DNA from: Gammaproteobacteria bacterium
GTDB lineage: Bacteria; Pseudomonadota; Gammaproteobacteria; Burkholderiales; Nitrosomonadaceae
DNA length: 64,000 bases
Reading direction: 5' to 3'
Assembly: GCA_030431985.1 (NCBI GenBank)
Contig: JAUIIB010000006.1
Span: forward strand, 32,916 to 96,915
Shown: positions 18,041-28,000 of the stretch, in pieces
How positions within the stretch are numbered: the stretch's first letter is position 1
Layout: each line of letters opens with the position of its first letter
Program-made: the position numbers and the translations under genes
Notes under the pieces: generated by a model
Seen by the model: the letters and a program-made list of their open reading frames with translations, nothing else
Told to the model about the DNA's origin: nothing
Databases searched by the model: none

Positions 18041-19660
18041 TTATTTAATTGTAAAATCAATTAGCTGTCTAAAAATACCGCCTTTTTCAGATCCATCAGG
18101 GTCTTTAAGCAAATTTCCCCAACTGGTACGCTCCTGCATTTGGTTTTTATTCTGTTCCGAGATAAACGCATTATCCAAACGAATTTCCCACCCACCACCT
18201 AATGCTTTATACATAGCAATCAGATTAAGCAATATTTCTCCACGATTACTAACCCAGCGGTCTTGTTGCTCCACCAGCACACGCTCCGAATCAATGACTC
18301 TCTGAAAAGTTACTGTACCTTCACGGTACTGAATTCGTGCAATCTCAGTTGAACGGATAGCTGCATGAACACCAGTGTTACGAAATTTATTTTCGGTTTG
18401 TGACTCTATAAAAGCAACCATGGCATTTTCAACTTCCTGATACGCTTTTAATACCGTATTTTGATACTCCACGATAGTTTGCTGAAAACGGGCATCCTGA
18501 ACACGAACATTATTCCAGATACGTCCATAGTTAAGAATATTCCAACGAACAGAAGGTCCGACCGTCAGAAACATGCTGTCCGTATCCAACAAATCGGTAA
18601 ACTTGGCCGGCCCGAAATCACTTGTTTGAAATCCAATCGCACCCGTTAACGAAAATTTAGGAAACAATTCTGCCTTACTCACGCCAATCAGTGCACTTTG
18701 TCTTGCCGCTAAATTTTCTGCCAAGCGCACGTCGGGGCGGCGTCTGAGCAAATCTGCAGGCACGCCTGTGGCAATGGTAAGCGGCACCTCAGGAATTTTT
18801 CCATTATCACCTAAAACTTCCTTTAAATCATTTGGCGGGATACCTAACAACACACTCAAGCCGTTTTTTGCCTGTCGTAACGAACGCCGCAAGGCAGGAA
18901 CCAACGCTTGAGTATTCGACAAATTATATGTCGCTTGTTGTACATCAAGCTCTGTAGTAGCGCCATTGTCAAACCGCACACGCGCCACTCTTAAACTTTC
19001 CTGTTGCAAAGCAATATTATTCTGCGCCAAGGCGATACGTTCTTCGAGTGTTCGAATCGTGATGTAAGCGCGCGCCACTTCAGCCGCTAAACTTACCAGC
19101 GCATTATCATAATCAGCTACGTTGGCAGCCAGGTGCGCTCTTGTTGATTCAATACCTCGACGAAAACGCCCCCAGAAATCCAACTCCCAGGCCGAATCAA
19201 AACCAATTTGTACATTCCTGTAATTGGTGTCCGTCCTGCCCGTAAAGATATTAGGCGCATTGTCACTTAGTTCATTATCGGTAAAAGACCCACGCAACTC
19301 TTGAAATTGAGGAAAAAGTCTCCCCACTGCAATACCTAGTTGCGCTCTGGATTCTACAATGCGCAGCCCGGCAACTTGTAATGAGAGATTCTGCTGATAA
19401 GCAGTTTGAATAAGCTCGCTTAGTACAGGATCGTTAAAAAATTTCCACCACTCACCCTGTTTTAATGGCTTTTTTGATATCGAAGCACCCGATTGCTGCC
19501 AGTTTTCCATCAATGGCGCATCAGGCTTTTTGAAATCCGGGCCTAGCGCAGTACAACCCGCCATGATTAACAGAATCAACAATCCTGCAGAAACGCTACA
19601 AATTCGCCCTTTTCTGGCTATTTTCAACCAACAGCTATGTTTAACCAACAGCAAATCCAT
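18041..19660 (-). CDS. RND outer-membrane factor (NodT family lipoprotein)
   Basis: A 539-residue TolC-like exit duct of the efflux pump. ATG at 19660 is chosen; an in-frame GTG at 19681 is the alternative. The signal peptide ends in a lipobox (LLILLIMAGCTALGPDF), and the mature N-terminus with GPDFKKPDAPLMENW is typical of NodT/OprM proteins. Two OEP repeats follow, with motifs such as AGLRIVESRAQLGIAVGRLF and LLRRRPDVRLAENLAARQS. First gene of the pump operon; the C-terminal 40 residues extend beyond the usual end. Confidence 0.9.
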   Translation of the reverse strand: MDLLLVKHSCWLKIARKGRICSVSAGLLILLIMAGCTALGPDFKKPDAPLMENWQQSGASISKKPLKQGEWWKFFNDPVLSELIQTAYQQNLSLQVAGLRIVESRAQLGIAVGRLFPQFQELRGSFTDNELSDNAPNIFTGRTDTNYRNVQIGFDSAWELDFWGRFRRGIESTRAHLAANVADYDNALVSLAAEVARAYITIRTLEERIALAQNNIALQQESLRVARVRFDNGATTELDVQQATYNLSNTQALVPALRRSLRQAKNGLSVLLGIPPNDLKEVLGDNGKIPEVPLTIATGVPADLLRRRPDVRLAENLAARQSALIGVSKAELFPKFSLTGAIGFQTSDFGPAKFTDLLDTDSMFLTVGPSVRWNILNYGRIWNNVRVQDARFQQTIVEYQNTVLKAYQEVENAMVAFIESQTENKFRNTGVHAAIRSTEIARIQYREGTVTFQRVIDSERVLVEQQDRWVSNRGEILLNLIAMYKALGGGWEIRLDNAFISEQNKNQMQERTSWGNLLKDPDGSEKGGIFRQLIDFTIK

Positions 19661-20065
19661 TCTTCTTGTTTTGATTGACACTTATTCTAATATATACTCG
19701 GACAAATGTTTAACAGCGACTACTGCTCTATCTTAATACAATTGTTAATATGCTTTCTACCACTAACTGTAGATGCGGGCGTATGAAATCAGATTAAATG
19801 CTGGTGGGTATCGACAATCAACCAATCTACATTTCCATCGGCAGCCGATATCTTCCTGGGTTAAAAAAGTTGACGGCTGGCTCAATATCATAGAGATGCG
19901 CGTTAATTCATGATTTTTGCGCCGCCCCATTATTCATCAATTACAAGCACTTCTTTCATTCATTTTTGATCCTAATCATTGCTTTCATCCAAAACCATAT
20001 GTAGCATCATACATGAATGAAGACAAACGATTTTTTGAAAAACAAAAAGTGAGCAAAAACAAAAA
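19661..20065. other. Divergent intergenic region, 405 nt
   Basis: Separates the leftward efflux operon from the rightward PQQ dehydrogenase gene and must hold both promoters. I see no regulator gene, no convincing small ORF and no strong palindrome that I would call an operator. Confidence 0.5.
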
Positions 20066-22180
20066 ATGTATACCATCAATCTTATCAAAAAAACAGCAAA
20101 AATCGTTTTATTGTTGTTATGCACCTTAAATTCAATCACAGTATTCAGTGAAGATGAAATAAGCATTAAGAAAATTGATGCGCCATTTCTAGGCACCAGT
20201 GCTGGAGACGACTGGCCCGTTTTCAATGGAACATATGGCGAACAACATTTCAGCGCTCTGGAGGAAATCAATACTACAAATGTAGAAAAATTGGGTCTTG
20301 CATGGCATATGGATCTTGATGCTGGAAATACAGTCACCGGCCCTCTCGAAGTCGATAATACCATTTATATCTCAAAAGGATACAGCGTGGTTCACGCAAT
20401 AGATGCTGTTTCCGGCAAGTTGCTGTGGAAGTATGACCCAGATGTAGCAAAACATGCCGATATTCGCCTTCGTCAGGGTTGGGGATCTCGCGGCCTGGCA
20501 TGGTGGAATAATAAAATCTATGTCGGCACACTAGACGGTCGTCTCATCGCCCTGGAAGCAAAAACTGGAGATGTGGTTTGGACGGTCAATACGCTTGAAG
20601 AAATCGAGAACGGCAGCTACTTCATCTCTGGAGCGCCGCGTGTCTTTGACGGAAAGGTTATCATCGGCAATGGCGGCACTGAACATGCCTCTACCCGAGG
20701 TTTTGTTACGACCTATGATGCAGAATCCGGCAAGCAATTATGGCGATTCTACGTTGTTCCCGGCAACCCAAAGGACGGATTCGAAAATAAAGCCATGGAA
20801 ATGGCTGCCGAAACCTGGCACGGCGAATGGTGGAAAGTAGGCGGTGGCGGAAACACCTGGAATGCATTCACTTATGATAAAGAGTTTGGCCAAATATTGA
20901 TTGGAACTGGAAATGGTTCTCCCTGGAATATTAAAGTACGCAGCCAGGGCAAGGGAGACAATCTGTTTTTATGTTCGATCGTAGCATTGGATGCCGAAAC
21001 CGGCGAATACCGCTGGCATTATCAGGTTAATCCCGGCGAAACCTGGGACTACAATGCGTCAATGGATATGCAACTGGGTGAAGCCGAGATCGATGGAAAA
21101 CAACGCAAGATTGTTGTCACCGCACCGAAAAACGGCTTCTTCTATGTCCTAGATCGCACTAATGGCAAACTGATTTCTGCAGAAAAAATCACCAAGGCCA
21201 ACTGGGCAAGCCATATTGACCTTGAAACAGGGCGGCCTGTTGAAAATCCGGAGGCCCGCTATCCGAAAGGCACATTCACCCTTTATCCCAGCCCGGCTGG
21301 CGCACACAGTTGGTTACCCATGTCATTCGATAATCAAAAAAACCGCGCCTTTATTCCTGTAATAGAGCTCGGCGCGCGTTACGATGACCGTATGGTTGAC
21401 CTTAAAAACTGGAAACACTTGCCGGGAAATGCAGTTGATACAGCGGTTATTTTAGAATTGGAATATGATAAAGACAGAAAGCTTACCGACCCGATGAGTA
21501 AACTGCTGGCCTGGGATATTGTTAAACAAAAGGAAATATGGAGTGTACCGGGCCCCGGATCGTGGAACGGCGGAGTTCTGGCGACTCGCGGCAATATTGT
21601 TTTTCAGGGTCAGATAACCGGGGAATTCAAGGCCTATGACGCAGACACCGGAAAGCTACTCTGGTCGTTTGATGCAGGCGACCCTGTGCTCGCCCCGCCA
21701 ATCACTTATCTGGCCGATGGTAAACAGTACGTAACCGTACTTACAGGTCTGGGAACGAGCATATCCTTCTATGGGGGTTCATTGGGTGCGTTACCGAATT
21801 ACCGAACCATGAAGCGGCGCGTACTGACTTTTTCGCTAGGCGGCAATGCCGAGCTGCCACCTCGATCTAAAGAACAGGCGCGCGTTGCATTTGACGACCC
21901 GGAATACGAGCTGCCAGACACCAAAACCCTCGAAATGGGTCAGCTGATGTTCATGAGTCGTTGCATGGCTTGTCACGGGGATGGCGCTTTGGCTGTTGGT
22001 CAGGCACCGGATCTACGAACCTCAGGAATTGTTCCTCTAAAACCTACTTTCAATGCCTTTGTTCGTAACGGCGTAAAAGCCCGCGGCATGCCCAGTTTTG
22101 AGGAATTACCGGATGAACAGCTGCATTTAATTAGAGAATTTATCCGATGGAAAGCCGCAACCCTAAGGGAAAATGAATGA
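20066..22180 (+). CDS. PQQ-dependent quinohaemoprotein alcohol dehydrogenase
   Basis: A 704-residue periplasmic dehydrogenase with pyrroloquinoline quinone and one haem c, oxidising primary alcohols or related substrates. A signal peptide (to about residue 29) leads into an eight-bladed propeller with repeated W-docking motifs such as ALEAKTGDVVWTVNT and DAETGEYRWHYQV. The presumed catalytic aspartate is D328 in TWDYNAS. The C-terminal cytochrome domain has CMACH (C633, C636, H637) and a probable axial Met at 675 (ARGMPSF). The adjacent Cys-Cys pair that sits over PQQ in methanol and ethanol dehydrogenases is replaced by RQGWGSRG (136-143). No PQQ-synthesis genes are near. Confidence 0.9.
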   Translation: MYTINLIKKTAKIVLLLLCTLNSITVFSEDEISIKKIDAPFLGTSAGDDWPVFNGTYGEQHFSALEEINTTNVEKLGLAWHMDLDAGNTVTGPLEVDNTIYISKGYSVVHAIDAVSGKLLWKYDPDVAKHADIRLRQGWGSRGLAWWNNKIYVGTLDGRLIALEAKTGDVVWTVNTLEEIENGSYFISGAPRVFDGKVIIGNGGTEHASTRGFVTTYDAESGKQLWRFYVVPGNPKDGFENKAMEMAAETWHGEWWKVGGGGNTWNAFTYDKEFGQILIGTGNGSPWNIKVRSQGKGDNLFLCSIVALDAETGEYRWHYQVNPGETWDYNASMDMQLGEAEIDGKQRKIVVTAPKNGFFYVLDRTNGKLISAEKITKANWASHIDLETGRPVENPEARYPKGTFTLYPSPAGAHSWLPMSFDNQKNRAFIPVIELGARYDDRMVDLKNWKHLPGNAVDTAVILELEYDKDRKLTDPMSKLLAWDIVKQKEIWSVPGPGSWNGGVLATRGNIVFQGQITGEFKAYDADTGKLLWSFDAGDPVLAPPITYLADGKQYVTVLTGLGTSISFYGGSLGALPNYRTMKRRVLTFSLGGNAELPPRSKEQARVAFDDPEYELPDTKTLEMGQLMFMSRCMACHGDGALAVGQAPDLRTSGIVPLKPTFNAFVRNGVKARGMPSFEELPDEQLHLIREFIRWKAATLRENE

Positions 22181-22331
22181 AGTTCACTCGCATATACTCG
22201 TCATTGCGCTGTATCTTCACAAGCGGAATGTCTCCAACCCTGGAACAGATTCAAATCGTCCTTTGCACCATATCTATGAGATAAAGAAAAGCATATAAAA
22301 CTGATAATCGATTTTTGAACAGGTGAAAACT

Positions 22332-22769
22332 ATGAATTTATTTTATCGTCGAATAACTAATATATTGTTACTCTTTTTTGGCATGGTTTGCTATGTTGTA
22401 TCAACTCATGCCGCAACTAAAGAAAATTTTCTTGTTAGGGACACGCAAGATATTGTTTCCCTATGTTCTGTTTCTCCAGAAGACGCACTTTATACACAGG
22501 CCATTCACTTTTGTCATGGCTATCTGGTCGGTATTTACCACTATCAAAATGAATTTTACAGTAGGCCGGGATTGACTCCACTGGTTTGTATGCCCGAAGC
22601 GGATTCCTCATCAATCGACACAAAAGTTAAACAGGTCCGACTATCCCGGAATCAAACAATAGCAGAATATATTCAATGGGTCAGTGAATATCCTGATTAC
22701 TTGAAGGAGCCAGTTGTTGATACGGTCATGAAATATTTGATCGACCATTTCCCTTGTAATGACGATTAA
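22332..22769 (+). CDS. Secreted protein with Rap1a/Tai-like domain
   Basis: A 145-residue exported protein. ATG at 22332 is preferred over an in-frame GTG at 22323 because that GTG is part of the AGGTG Shine-Dalgarno sequence. A signal peptide (to about residue 25) precedes a small helical domain with four cysteines (LCSVSPEDALY, HFCHGYLVG, PLVCMPE, FPCND), resembling the Rap1a/Tai fold known from immunity proteins of type VI effectors. No effector gene is adjacent, so an immunity role is not supported here. It follows the PQQ dehydrogenase by about 150 nt. Confidence 0.65.
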   Translation: MNLFYRRITNILLLFFGMVCYVVSTHAATKENFLVRDTQDIVSLCSVSPEDALYTQAIHFCHGYLVGIYHYQNEFYSRPGLTPLVCMPEADSSSIDTKVKQVRLSRNQTIAEYIQWVSEYPDYLKEPVVDTVMKYLIDHFPCNDD

Positions 22770-22820
22770 CAACTCTCGATTCGTCAATAATAAACGATAC
22801 TTTTTATAGAGATGATTACC

Positions 22821-23090
22821 ATGAAAAAAATTGTTTATCTATTTATATTCATTGTAACAATCAGTTCTTATGGCTGTGCAGGTATGTCTGATACGGATCA
22901 AAGGCTATTAACCGGTTCGGCAGGCGGCGCAGCTGGCGGTGCATTAATTGGCGCAATTGCGGGAAATGCCGGAATGGGTGCCGCCATTGGTGCCGGCGCA
23001 GGATTACTCGGTGGTTTTTTAACAGACCAGCATAAAAAAGCTGAAGAGCGCGCTTACCGCAAAGGCTATCAAGCAGGGCAAAATCGATAA
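22821..23090 (+). CDS. Glycine-zipper lipoprotein
   Basis: An 89-residue small lipoprotein. ATG at 22821 starts a standard lipoprotein signal (MKKIVYLFIFIVTISSYGCA); an upstream in-frame ATG at 22812 is possible. The mature part has a glycine-zipper stretch with repeated GxxxG spacing (TGSAGGAAGGALIGAIAGNA and on to GAGAGLLGGF) followed by a basic tail (DQHKKAEERAYRKGYQ). Such YMGG/OmpA-linker-type proteins insert into or associate with the outer membrane. Specific function unknown. Confidence 0.75.
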   Translation: MKKIVYLFIFIVTISSYGCAGMSDTDQRLLTGSAGGAAGGALIGAIAGNAGMGAAIGAGAGLLGGFLTDQHKKAEERAYRKGYQAGQNR

Positions 23091-23247
23091 TATTTCGCAG
23101 TTTTTTAGTGCTCAGTATTCTGCACTTTAGATACGGGTGAATTCCGAATGAGATTTGCCCGAAATAGTGAAAAAGCGGTCGATGAGACTATCAGCTGGAC
23201 CTTAATCCCGCACACTGTGTCAGGACAAAGGGTGGCGTCCTATATCA

Positions 23248-24621
23248 CTAACCGTTCACAAGAAAGTGCACGCCTATTCCTGCTATGTACCCCAATGCGA
23301 TTATGGGTGTCCAGCGCAGGTGTGAATAGAAAGTATATTGTCCTTGTGAGGTGCCCATAAGGGCCACACCCGCTGCCGATCCAACTGCAAACAGACTGCC
23401 GCCGACGCCGCAAGTGAGTGTTATCAGTAACCACTGAAAATGTGGCATTTCAGGCTGCATAGACAGCACCGAAAACATCACTGGAATATTATCAATTACA
23501 GCGGACACCACTCCCATAATTATATTCGCGGTGGTTGCCCCCCAACTACCATACATTACTCCTGAAGCAAGACTCAAATAACCGATAAATGCAAGCCCTC
23601 CCACACTAAACATCACGCCAAAGAAAAATAGCAGCGTATCCCATTCAACTGTACGAACGGCACTGAAAATATTGTATTCAAGTTCGTTAGTCTGTCTTGT
23701 TCTTTGAAGATAATAGCTCAAGAACATCAATAATGATAATCCTGTCATCATGCCCATAAATGGTGGCAACCCCAAGAATTGTTCAAACGAAACCGCAAGA
23801 AAAATAGTAAATAACCCTAAAAAAATTGCGCGTCTCGCGCCACGGCGCAGTGCCACCTCCTTTTCCAGTGCATCAGGTTGTTGTGCAGGAATTGCAAAGC
23901 TCATGATAACGGCAGGAACGACATAAGTTGCAATTGCAGGTAAAAATAATGCAAAGAATTCAAGAAATTCTACCCGGCCGGATTGCCAAACCATTAATGT
24001 CGTTATATCTCCAAAAGGACTAAAAGCACCGCCAGCATTGGCTGCGCAGACGATGTTAACCATTGCGATTGAAACAAAACGAGGATTACCGGCCCCAACT
24101 GCCATCACAACTGCACCCATTACCAGTGCTGTCGTTAAATTATCGGCCAGCGCGGATAGAAAAAAAGCAATGCCTCCCGTCACCCAGAACAGCTGACGGA
24201 AACTTAATCCCATGTTTACCAATTTTACTCTCAACACTTTGAAGACATTTACACTTTCTAGGGCTGAGATATAAACCATTGCCGCCATTAAGAACAGCAT
24301 GAGACTGCCATATTCATCTAACCCATGAAACACCGCCGAACGAAGTTGCTCGTGATCAATACCGTAATCCGGGGCTGCCAGACCGATAATCATCCAAATC
24401 ATACCGGCACCAAGCATGACCGGTTTTGATTTACGTAATTGCGTTTTTTCTTCGGTCATTACCAGCAGATACGACAACAAGAAAATAATCAGGCACAAAA
24501 TAGCACGAGGATCCGAATATAATTCAATAACTAGATCCCGGGGCGAAAGTGCCATGACGATACTTGAGGAGAATACGACAAGATATGCCAACACTATACA
24601 CTGCAGTATTACACGAATCAT
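23248..24621 (-). CDS. nhaD: Na+/H+ antiporter, NhaD family
   Basis: A 457-residue inner-membrane antiporter of the ion transporter superfamily, exchanging Na+ or Li+ for protons. It has about twelve to thirteen helices; conserved features include LSALADNLTTALVMGAVVMA with the D-N-x-T motif, and VCAANAGGAFSPFGDITTLM followed by the second half with VVSAVIDNIPVMFS. These paired D-N motifs are typical of NhaD/ArsB-like carriers. Length fits NhaD. It is 55 nt from the HD-GYP gene upstream in transcription, which may be cotranscribed. Confidence 0.85.
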   Translation of the reverse strand: MIRVILQCIVLAYLVVFSSSIVMALSPRDLVIELYSDPRAILCLIIFLLSYLLVMTEEKTQLRKSKPVMLGAGMIWMIIGLAAPDYGIDHEQLRSAVFHGLDEYGSLMLFLMAAMVYISALESVNVFKVLRVKLVNMGLSFRQLFWVTGGIAFFLSALADNLTTALVMGAVVMAVGAGNPRFVSIAMVNIVCAANAGGAFSPFGDITTLMVWQSGRVEFLEFFALFLPAIATYVVPAVIMSFAIPAQQPDALEKEVALRRGARRAIFLGLFTIFLAVSFEQFLGLPPFMGMMTGLSLLMFLSYYLQRTRQTNELEYNIFSAVRTVEWDTLLFFFGVMFSVGGLAFIGYLSLASGVMYGSWGATTANIIMGVVSAVIDNIPVMFSVLSMQPEMPHFQWLLITLTCGVGGSLFAVGSAAGVALMGTSQGQYTFYSHLRWTPIIALGYIAGIGVHFLVNG

Positions 24622-24676
24622 ACCGACTCCAAAAAGATAAATTGGCCTAAACCAGATTATTGAAAGAATGAAATTG

Positions 24677-26017
24677 CTATCCGTATGACAGCGTGTCTAT
24701 CCCTGTAGAAAAGTATTTTTGAATAATAGTATTGAGAATTTTGCGCAAAGCCTCATCATTCTTACCATGTAATTCTTGATAAAGTTCAGGAGCAATAGCC
24801 TCAAATTGACTGACAAGCTGAGGATCAAAGTGTGTGCCACTTTTTTCCAGCAATATCTGCATTGTTTCCTCAAAACTAAAAGCTTCTTTGTAGGGCCTTT
24901 TAGAAATTAAAGCATCAAACACATCGGAGATGGCAAAAATACGCGCATTCATTGGTATTTTCCCCGATTCCAGACCTTCAGGATAGCCGCTGCCATCATA
25001 TTTTTCGTGGTGACCACCAACAACATCTTTTCCATTCGCTAACCAGGCAGATCGGCTGATAATTTCAAGCCCTTTCTCAACATGCGTTTTCATGACTGCA
25101 AACTCGGATTCACTGAGTTTTCCTGGTTTTAATAGTATTTTGTCGGGTATACCGATTTTTCCTACGTCATGAAGAAACGCACCTTTAATTAACGATTCGA
25201 TCTGCCGATCTGGCAAGTTGACTTTTTCAGCAAGACGAGTCGCTATAATGGTGACACGATAATTATGCGCATTCGTATCGCTATCTCGTTTTGCGATTGC
25301 ACTACCGAGTACTTTAAGTGTCTCGATATTTGAGTCCAATAAATCAATTGAAAAATTAGCCAGCTTACGGGTTAGATTAATAATTACAGGATATAAAATT
25401 GCGGTTGTTAGCATTACAATCAACAATGCATAAAATACAGCCATGTACGCCCGGCTCTGTAATGTGTCCACAGTTGACTGAGTGAGCAAAAACATCGTTC
25501 TCAGATTACCGATCAAGCTGCCGGTTTTATCATATAGCGGCATAATTAGATGAACATAACTGCCATCATCGAGTTGTACGATTTCTTTTAAGACTGTTGT
25601 ATCTTCCAAAGAATGATCAGATGCAGTATCGACAACATACTGTTTTACATTATCAATATAAGGATAATTGGAATCGTATTTATCAATCAGCACGCCATCA
25701 TTCAAAGTAGAAATTTGATAAAAAACAAAATCGCCAATAGATTTATTGTAATGAACACTGGATAAGGCATCAATTGCCTGATACACAGCTTGATGTAGCG
25801 TAGTGCCGCCATTTTCTAAGTATTCATTTGTTCTTGCACGCAATGTCTCGACACGATCATGAGCCATAATGAGTACATGTTCGTAAATATTATCACTTGC
25901 GATGTTATGAACAATGAGCGAAACCAAAAGTGAGAGTAATACTGTAGCGATTAAGATACGCCGCGCTAAAGTCACATATACAAAGTGCTTTAGTGATCTT
26001 TTTTTGTTTGAATTCAT
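24677..26017 (-). CDS. Membrane HD-GYP cyclic-di-GMP phosphodiesterase
   Basis: A 446-residue signalling enzyme that should hydrolyse c-di-GMP. The N-terminus has a transmembrane helix (about 18-40), a periplasmic sensor region (about 41-185) and a second helix (about 190-212). The catalytic HD-GYP domain is intact: HDVGKIGIP with HD at 283-284, GGHHEKYDGSGYPEG with GYP at 344-346, and ISDVFDALISKRPYKEAF. There is no receiver or GGDEF domain. The gene precedes nhaD; a link between ion stress and c-di-GMP is only suggested by position. Confidence 0.9.
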   Translation of the reverse strand: MNSNKKRSLKHFVYVTLARRILIATVLLSLLVSLIVHNIASDNIYEHVLIMAHDRVETLRARTNEYLENGGTTLHQAVYQAIDALSSVHYNKSIGDFVFYQISTLNDGVLIDKYDSNYPYIDNVKQYVVDTASDHSLEDTTVLKEIVQLDDGSYVHLIMPLYDKTGSLIGNLRTMFLLTQSTVDTLQSRAYMAVFYALLIVMLTTAILYPVIINLTRKLANFSIDLLDSNIETLKVLGSAIAKRDSDTNAHNYRVTIIATRLAEKVNLPDRQIESLIKGAFLHDVGKIGIPDKILLKPGKLSESEFAVMKTHVEKGLEIISRSAWLANGKDVVGGHHEKYDGSGYPEGLESGKIPMNARIFAISDVFDALISKRPYKEAFSFEETMQILLEKSGTHFDPQLVSQFEAIAPELYQELHGKNDEALRKILNTIIQKYFSTGIDTLSYG

Positions 26018-26228
26018 CTGGATTATTAATCCGGGTCAGTTTGTATAATATACTGTTCTCACGGGCCAAAAGTCGACTGATTCCCTCATTACCAACCGAA
26101 ACCAGAAACTACCCCGGAACCAATCTACCTAAAAAGCTCAAATTCTGGTGATCCCTGCCTACTGCTTACTTAAAATCCACATAGAAACACGACAATACCT
26201 TAATCATCCGGCATCTATCAAACCATTA
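26018..26228. other. Intergenic stretch upstream of the HD-GYP gene
   Basis: About 210 nt with no recognisable gene; it continues with the doubtful small ORF at 26229-26444 and 71 nt before the BCCT carrier gene. The HD-GYP promoter should lie here; I could not assign its boxes. Confidence 0.4.
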
Positions 26229-26444
26229 TCACCACACAGAACCATCGCCTTCAATATCACGCTTATCCTTAAGAACTTTTGAGTAGTCATCAATTGATAA
26301 CTTACCTGAACACCCCATACCGCCGATTAATTGTGTTACGGTTTCATCAGACAATATTGCTGTTTTACCTGCCAGCTCATCAATGCAAAAATACTGAATT
26401 ACCTTTCTGACATAATAATAATTTAGCTTACTGTTTTTTAACAC
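26229..26444 (-). pseudogene. Short ORF, possibly an IS1595-like transposase N-terminal remnant
   Basis: A 71-codon ORF starting with GTG. The first half (KNSKLNYYYVRKVIQYFCID, then ELAGKTAILSDETV) resembles the helix-turn-helix start of IS1595/IS1016-type transposases, but the second half (GGMGCSGKLSIDDYSKVL) does not continue that family, and no catalytic domain or terminal inverted repeat is visible. It may be a decayed element, a small unrelated gene, or not a gene. The call rests on faint resemblance only. Confidence 0.3.
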
Positions 26445-26515
26445 CTATCCAGCATTACTTCAACCTAATTATTACATACGCCTTGACAAATTTTTGATAC
26501 CGGAGAATAAGTGGG

Positions 26516-28000
26516 ATGCTTAAAAATACCTTACTGCTAACAGCGATTAGTATCACTATCGGGATCGTCATATGGTCAGTAATTGATAACGCCGGATTGA
26601 ACCGGCTGGTATCGGGCATGGTGAATATCATGTTTGTTTCCCGCGGATGGTTTATTATGTTAACAGCGAGCATGATGCTGATTTTTTTACTGATTCTCGC
26701 ATTCTCTTCTTATGGTAACTTGAAGCTTGGTTCCGATTACGACGTACCTGAATTTAGTACGACGAGCTGGCTAGCCATGATGTTTGCCGCAGGAATGGGT
26801 GTTGGATTATTGTATTACGGCGCAGCTGAACCATTAACGCACTATGTGATTGCAAAGCAATATTATGACGAGCCAAGGGCTGCCGAAGAAGCCCGATTTC
26901 TGACCAATTTTCACTGGGGTTTACACGCCTGGGCAATCTACGGGATGACCGCGCTTGTCATCGCTTATTTCAGTTTCCGTAAAGGCTGCTTAAACCTCAT
27001 TAGCGAACCGCTAAAATACGTCTTTGGAACAAACAGCATTACCGCTTCAGTCGGCTGGCTGGCAAATTTGGTAACTATCATAGCAGTTGCAATTGGTGTA
27101 GCGGGATCTGTGGCAATGGGAGTATTCCAAATTACAGGAGGCGTTCTGCACCTTATGGACATGGATGAAGCGCCACAGTGGATAATTTATGGCATCTTTT
27201 CTTTAATGTGCTTATCCTTCATTTTTCCCTTAATGGTTAATCTATCCAAAGGTATGGCGCTGCTATCAAACATCGCACTAGGATTGGCCATTATACTGGT
27301 CGTATACATTTTATTGATGGGGCCGACCTCTTATATGCTGGGAGGAATCTTGGGCGGTGTTGGTGAGTATCTTGACCGGGTTATTTTTCAGGGGTTTCAG
27401 ACATACACGTTTTTCGATGGGCACGTAGCCGATCATTTTAACCAATGGACCTTAAATTATATGGCTTGGTGGCTCGCCTGGGGACCGTTTGTCGGTATTT
27501 TCGTCGCCCGGATTTCAAAAGGACGCACCATTCGTGAATTTATTCTAGGTGTGCTGGTTGTTCCTACATTATTTTCGATCTTCTGGTTTGGCACGTTTGG
27601 CAGCATTGGTTTTTATGGAGAATTGCGGCAGGGAATTCCAGTCGTAGAATATGTAGAACAACATTTTAATGAAACCATTTTCTTTTTATTAAGTTTTCTT
27701 CCCTTTTATAAGGTTACCTCGTTGATTGTTGTCGTCTCCGCTTTTTTGTTTATTGTCACAAGTGTTGTGAGCGCGGCCTTTGTATTGGGCATGTTTTCGA
27801 CAAACGGTAGCGAAAATCCACCAATACGCATTAGGGTGATCTGGGGAGGTATCCTGGCCGCCTTAAGTCTGATGATGATCATTTCAGACAGCATCGATTC
27901 TGTTCGATCTATGATCTCGTTAGGTGCAATGCCATTTGTTTTTCTCGTGCATCTTTTGATGGTAAGTTTGTATCGGGCTTTAAAAAAGGAAAAAATATGA
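26516..28000 (+). CDS. BCCT family osmolyte transporter
   Basis: A 494-residue betaine/choline/carnitine transporter, importing compatible solutes with Na+ or H+. About twelve helices are evident. Family motifs include MMFAAGMGVGLLYYGAAEPL in the unwound third helix and the tryptophan-rich segment LNYMAWWLAWGPFVGIFVAR, whose aromatic residues line the substrate site. There is no long cytoplasmic regulatory tail. The stop codon overlaps the start of a 47-codon membrane ORF (ATGA), so the two are translationally coupled. GGAG lies ten bases before the ATG. Confidence 0.9.
   Translation: MLKNTLLLTAISITIGIVIWSVIDNAGLNRLVSGMVNIMFVSRGWFIMLTASMMLIFLLILAFSSYGNLKLGSDYDVPEFSTTSWLAMMFAAGMGVGLLYYGAAEPLTHYVIAKQYYDEPRAAEEARFLTNFHWGLHAWAIYGMTALVIAYFSFRKGCLNLISEPLKYVFGTNSITASVGWLANLVTIIAVAIGVAGSVAMGVFQITGGVLHLMDMDEAPQWIIYGIFSLMCLSFIFPLMVNLSKGMALLSNIALGLAIILVVYILLMGPTSYMLGGILGGVGEYLDRVIFQGFQTYTFFDGHVADHFNQWTLNYMAWWLAWGPFVGIFVARISKGRTIREFILGVLVVPTLFSIFWFGTFGSIGFYGELRQGIPVVEYVEQHFNETIFFLLSFLPFYKVTSLIVVVSAFLFIVTSVVSAAFVLGMFSTNGSENPPIRIRVIWGGILAALSLMMIISDSIDSVRSMISLGAMPFVFLVHLLMVSLYRALKKEKI

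Noticed and set aside
22905..23020. Repetitive GGC/GCA-rich DNA as a possible repeat array
   Set aside because: It is simply the coding sequence of the glycine-zipper region; no regular repeat unit or spacer, so not a CRISPR or tandem repeat.
23148..23360. Plus-strand 70-codon frame at the end of nhaD
   Set aside because: Half of it is antisense to nhaD; no start signal and no resemblance to a family.
26483..26510. TTGACA at 26483-26488 as the -35 box of the BCCT gene
   Set aside because: With normal spacing the -10 would fall on AATAAG just before the start codon, leaving almost no leader; not convincing.
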